Position numbers and translations under genes: made by a program. A model generated the notes under the pieces. It saw nothing but the letters and a program-made list of their open reading frames with translations, was not told where the DNA came from and did no database searches. This document shows, piece after piece, positions 6,815 through 8,544 of a DNA stretch of 8,544 nucleotides. This DNA is from Azonexus sp. GTDB taxonomy: Bacteria; Pseudomonadota; Gammaproteobacteria; Burkholderiales; Rhodocyclaceae. Location of the stretch: assembly GCA_031285115.1 (NCBI GenBank), contig JAITWU010000235.1:1-8544 (forward strand), read 5' to 3'. The first letter of the stretch is position 1; every line of letters begins with the position of its first letter.

Positions 6815-7462
6815 TCAAACGCAGGGGCTGCTGACTTTTACCGCGTCGCCGGTTGCCGACGGCGTTTCGGTTTCCTCCGGGCTGACCGATCCCGCCATGA
6901 CGCTGACCTTGCCGCCCGCGCCGAGGCAAATGGTTCTGGCATAAGAAGCGGCCTCGGGATTGTCCCCTTCAGTGCTGGGCCAGACATGAATGGCGCCGGT
7001 ATTGGCAATCACGCCATTGGCGCCGACGGCAAATCCCAGCGGGCCATAGATAATGCTCCCGGCATCACCGGCTGAGGCAAATTCCACATTCACGCCCTGA
7101 AGGGCGGTTGCCGGAATGGTTTTAAGGGGATTGGCAGGATTGGTCAGCGAGGTATCCTGCTCGCCGCTATTATTGGGATCGCGCCAGACATCAATGCCGC
7201 AATTCCAGTTGGCGGCGTCACAACCCGCAGCATTGCTGACCCCGACATGGCTCCGGGTGCGAATGGCGCTGGCGCGGGCGAATTGCAGGGCATGGGCAAT
7301 CTGCGAAGCCGCCGCATTGACGCGGTAACGCTTGATGGTCGACGTAAAGCTGGGCAGGGCGATCGCCACGAGAATGGCGATAATCAGCACCACCACCAGC
7401 ATTTCAATAATTGTGAAGCCCCGGAAATCGCCAGAATTGACTTTGTCGTATGCTTTTATCAT
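6815..7462 (-). CDS. fimT: Minor prepilin FimT/FimU (GspH family)
   Basis: A 215-residue type IV prepilin, first gene of the minor-pilin operon. The leader MIKAYDKVNSGDFRG is cut by the prepilin peptidase before F16. Mature residues FTIIE keep Glu at +5, and a hydrophobic helix (about residues 16-37) anchors it in the inner membrane before assembly. The globular part has the GspH/FimT pattern: QIAHALQFARASAIRTRSHV (54-73), a C81/C88 pair with W86 and GIDVW nearby, and a late RTICLGAGGKVSV segment (176-188). In P. aeruginosa FimU couples the PilV-PilW-PilX tip complex to PilE and the shaft; the same role is inferred here. The start is set by a strong Shine-Dalgarno. The in-frame opening extends 60 codons upstream to 7642, but it runs through the palindromic AT-rich leader and would give a prepilin leader of implausible length. 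Confidence 0.9.
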   Translation of the reverse strand: MIKAYDKVNSGDFRGFTIIEMLVVVLIIAILVAIALPSFTSTIKRYRVNAAASQIAHALQFARASAIRTRSHVGVSNAAGCDAANWNCGIDVWRDPNNSGEQDTSLTNPANPLKTIPATALQGVNVEFASAGDAGSIIYGPLGFAVGANGVIANTGAIHVWPSTEGDNPEAASYARTICLGAGGKVSVMAGSVSPEETETPSATGDAVKVSSPCV

Positions 7463-7466
7463 ATTA

Positions 7467-7475
7467 ACCTCACCT
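7467..7475 (-). promoter_or_regulatory. Ribosome binding site of fimT (decides the start)
   Basis: AGGTGAGGT on the minus strand ends 4 nt before the ATG at 7462. It is the strongest Shine-Dalgarno in the window and fixes the fimT start there rather than at an upstream in-frame ATG at 7642. Confidence 0.8.
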
Positions 7476-7610
7476 GGGATACTTGAGCAGTTATTCCAAA
7501 ACGTTTCAAGTTGCAAGGCAGGGGTACGATAAATAGATATACGCCAAATAAATTTAATAAAAGTCAAAAAAATGGAAATTAAATAAATGACAAAAATGAC
7601 TTGGTCATAA

Positions 7611-7649
7611 TATATGAATGGCACATATTTTATTGACGCCATTCATATA
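7611..7649. repeat. 12-bp perfect inverted repeat in the fimT leader
   Basis: TATATGAATGGC (7611-7622) and GCCATTCATATA (7638-7649) are exact reverse complements separated by 15 bp. In RNA from the minus strand this would fold as a 12-bp stem with a 15-nt loop, about 150 nt before the fimT start. In DNA it would be two half-sites 27 bp apart centre to centre. No uridine run follows, so it does not look like a terminator. Confidence 0.7.
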
Positions 7650-7667
7650 AATTCCATTGGAATTTAT
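7647..7667. repeat. 21-bp near-continuous palindrome
   Basis: ATAAATTCCA (7647-7656) and TGGAATTTAT (7658-7667) are exact reverse complements around a single central T at 7657. A palindrome this tight is more typical of a binding site for a dimeric DNA-binding protein than of an RNA hairpin, since no loop is left. It lies just downstream of the candidate promoter start on the minus strand and directly abuts the inverted repeat at 7611-7649. Confidence 0.65.
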
Positions 7668-7682
7668 TATTAAATATCAATA

Positions 7683-7712
7683 ATTAAATTTTATTTATTG
7701 GCAACGAGTCAA
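7683..7712 (-). promoter_or_regulatory. Candidate sigma70 promoter for the minor-pilin operon
   Basis: On the minus strand TTGACT (7712-7707, five of six matches to TTGACA) is followed after 18 nt by TTTAAT (7688-7683, five of six matches to TATAAT). Transcription would begin near 7676 and give an untranslated leader of about 210 nt ahead of fimT. AT-rich DNA yields such matches by chance, so this is the best candidate seen and not a firm assignment. The -35 hexamer lies in the loop of the inverted repeat at 7691-7723. Confidence 0.35.
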
Positions 7713-7723
7713 TCAATAAATAA
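7691..7723. repeat. 10-bp perfect inverted repeat across the candidate promoter
   Basis: TTATTTATTG (7691-7700) is the exact reverse complement of CAATAAATAA (7714-7723), with 13 bp between the arms. The arms flank the candidate -35 hexamer and one arm lies in the -10/-35 spacer, which is where a repressor or activator operator would sit. In DNA this AT-rich, arms of this length carry less weight than they would elsewhere. Confidence 0.55.
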
Positions 7724-7754
7724 TTTTTCAAGCCCCGCTGAGATCGCGCCGATT

Positions 7755-7776
7755 CCCGCCTATTGGGCCGGGCGGG
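7755..7776 (-). terminator. Possible hairpin downstream of the YkgJ-family gene
   Basis: CCCGCC (7755-7760) and GGCGGG (7771-7776) form a 6-bp GC stem with a 10-nt loop, 15 nt after the stop codon of the YkgJ-family gene. No uridine run follows at once on the minus strand; an A/T-rich tract begins only about 25 nt further on. It could contribute to termination, but it is not a canonical intrinsic terminator. Confidence 0.25.
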
Positions 7777-7790
7777 CGTTCATACGGCTG

Positions 7791-8114
7791 TCAGCATCCC
7801 GCCAGGGGCGGCAGGCCGCAGCGGCGACGGGCGCGGTTGCAGGCCGCGTGCTCGATGTCGAATTCGCGGCAGGGCGAGGGCCGCGCGGCGTAAATACGGC
7901 AGGCGACGGCGACACCGATTTCACCCGCCAAAGCCACGCAGCGCGGCGACTGGGCGTCAGTGCCGACCATGCGGACGATGGCTGGCGTCACCGGCACGGT
8001 CATCGCGGGCGGCACGCCGTCGCCCCAGGGGAATGCGCCGCCAGTGAGTTCCGCCGGATGAAAATCGACGCGCAGGCTGGCGCAGCACGCGCCGCAGGAT
8101 TGGCACACGGTCAT
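7791..8114 (-). CDS. YkgJ-family cysteine cluster protein (CxxCxxCC)
   Basis: A 107-residue protein of the YkgJ/UPF0153 family (Pfam PF03692). The N-terminus has the signature C4-x2-C7-x2-C10-C11, and the second half has C72-R-I-Y-x3-R-P-x2-C82-R-E-F, the family's typical CxxYxxRPxxCRxF element. C59, C92, C99 and C107 bring the total to ten cysteines. The family is thought to bind metal, either zinc or an Fe-S cluster, and its biochemical role is not established. I chose the ATG at 8114 because it overlaps the upstream stop codon (ATGA) and places the CxxCxxCC motif right at the N-terminus. A longer in-frame opening reaching back to 8369 would lie inside the methyltransferase gene and looks like its shadow. 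No clear Shine-Dalgarno precedes the ATG, which fits translational coupling. There is no signal peptide or membrane segment, so it is probably cytoplasmic. Confidence 0.85.
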   Translation of the reverse strand: MTVCQSCGACCASLRVDFHPAELTGGAFPWGDGVPPAMTVPVTPAIVRMVGTDAQSPRCVALAGEIGVAVACRIYAARPSPCREFDIEHAACNRARRRCGLPPLAGC

Positions 8115-8544
8115 CCGAAATCGACCCGGCAGCGCCAGAGTTGATGGTGGGATGCGAGATATTTTTTCTCGAACGGCGTCATCGGCTCCGCCGTCCACCA
8201 CGGCTCCACCGCCACCGGCCTGCCGCTCAGGTAGCCCAAAGCCAGCGCCATTTCTTCGATATAAACGCGCCAGTTGCTGCGGCACTCGACCACGCCGCCC
8301 AGATCGCGCCAGACGGGGAACACGGCATGACCCTGCCAGCGCCGGGCCAGATGGCCGATTTTCGGCCACGGATTGGGGTAGAGATGGTAGTGACGGGCAA
8401 GACGGATGCCGTTTGCCGCCAGCAGCCGCCAGAAATCGACCAGATCGGCGCGCAGCAGGAGGGCGTTGTCGGCCAGCGGCAGGGCCAGCGTATGAGGCTC
8501 ATGCGGCTCATGCGCCACAGCCGCCGTCGCGCAGTCGTCCCTCC
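8111..8544 (-). CDS. TrmB-like SAM-dependent methyltransferase, 3' part (5' end outside window)
   Basis: This is the C-terminal portion of a protein resembling tRNA (guanine-N7)-methyltransferase TrmB. The frame stays open to the right edge (the codons there read RDDCATAAVAHEP), so the GTG at 8518 is probably internal and the true start lies beyond the window. Visible family marks are NALLLRADLVDFWRLL, then YPNPWPK followed by H and RR (TrmB has FPDPWPKKRHxKRR), then VECRSNWRVYIEEMALAL where TrmB has a TDWxxYA segment, and finally TPFEKKYLASHHQLW, matching the TrmB TxFExRGxxxGHxxW end. The SAM-binding N-terminal half is not in view. Several TrmB signature residues differ (N for D in PDPWPK, no TDW, H for G near the end), so it may be a divergent paralogue with another substrate rather than the housekeeping enzyme. 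It ends in an ATGA overlap with the next gene, so the two are probably co-translated. Confidence 0.72.
   Translation of the reverse strand, partial: RDDCATAAVAHEPHEPHTLALPLADNALLLRADLVDFWRLLAANGIRLARHYHLYPNPWPKIGHLARRWQGHAVFPVWRDLGGVVECRSNWRVYIEEMALALGYLSGRPVAVEPWWTAEPMTPFEKKYLASHHQLWRCRVDFG

Larger units (their letters stand above)
7463..7790. other. Gene-free AT-rich intergenic and leader region upstream of the pilin operon
   Basis: This 328-bp stretch between the YkgJ-family gene and fimT holds no convincing gene. Its core at 7541-7730 contains about 40 G or C in 190 bases (hand count, about 21%), in sharp contrast to the GC-rich genes on both sides. It holds a candidate sigma70 promoter, three inverted repeats described separately, and the fimT ribosome binding site. 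I looked for a sigma54 -24/-12 element (GG-N10-GC) on the minus strand and did not find one. The layout suggests that the pilin operon has its own promoter and is not read through from the methyltransferase/YkgJ pair. Confidence 0.7.

Noticed and set aside
7596..7608. Small dyad ATGAC-TTG-GTCAT and the direct repeat ATGAC at 7588-7592 and 7596-7600.
   Set aside because: Arms of only 5 bp are expected by chance in a region of this size, so they are not annotated beside the longer repeats.
7463..7642. In-frame 60-codon extension of fimT upstream to an ATG at 7642, with a hydrophobic stretch (VIFVIYLISIFLTFIKF).
   Set aside because: It would create a 75-residue prepilin leader with a second membrane segment. 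It is encoded by the AT-rich palindromic leader, where Ile, Phe and Lys codons arise by composition, and the ATG at 7462 has a far better Shine-Dalgarno.
7711..7723. Near match to an IHF site (AATCAA-N4-TAA).
   Set aside because: It misses the TTR part of the consensus by one base, and such near matches are common in AT-rich DNA.
7463..7790. Possible CRISPR array or transposon ends in the repeat-rich intergenic region.
   Set aside because: The inverted repeats are three different sequences, with no regularly spaced direct repeats, no spacers and no transposase gene; target-site duplications were not seen.

Overview
This window comes from a GC-rich proteobacterial chromosome, most likely a betaproteobacterium; a Rhodocyclales-like member is my best guess from gene order and codon use, and it is unconfirmed. 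All recognisable genes lie on the minus strand, so the region reads from right to left.

At the right end (7791-8544) are two genes overlapping by ATGA. One is the 3' part of a TrmB-like SAM-dependent methyltransferase that runs off the window. The other is a small cysteine-cluster protein of the YkgJ/CxxCxxCC family. Next comes a 328-bp gene-free stretch (7463-7790). Its core (7541-7730) is only about 21% G+C by hand count and holds a possible sigma70 promoter and three perfect or near-continuous inverted repeats.

From 7462 to 33 runs a complete type IV pilus minor-pilin operon in the order fimT/fimU, pilV, pilW, pilX, pilY1, pilE, with gaps of 41, 6, 19, 45 and 17 nt. The five prepilins carry class III signal peptides. 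By analogy with Pseudomonas and other proteobacteria they should build a priming complex at the pilus tip that holds PilY1. PilE links that tip to the major-pilin shaft. No separate pilY2 gene is present between pilY1 and pilE.

The most notable feature is PilY1 (1314 aa). Its C-terminal half is a normal PilY1/PilC propeller with an intact calcium loop. Its N-terminal half is not the expected von Willebrand A-like module. It instead contains seven RCC1-type repeats, which should fold as a seven-bladed propeller. The predicted result is a two-propeller adhesin or sensor at the pilus tip. Other points of interest are an Asp in place of the usual Glu at mature position 5 of PilW, and the palindrome-rich leader of the operon.
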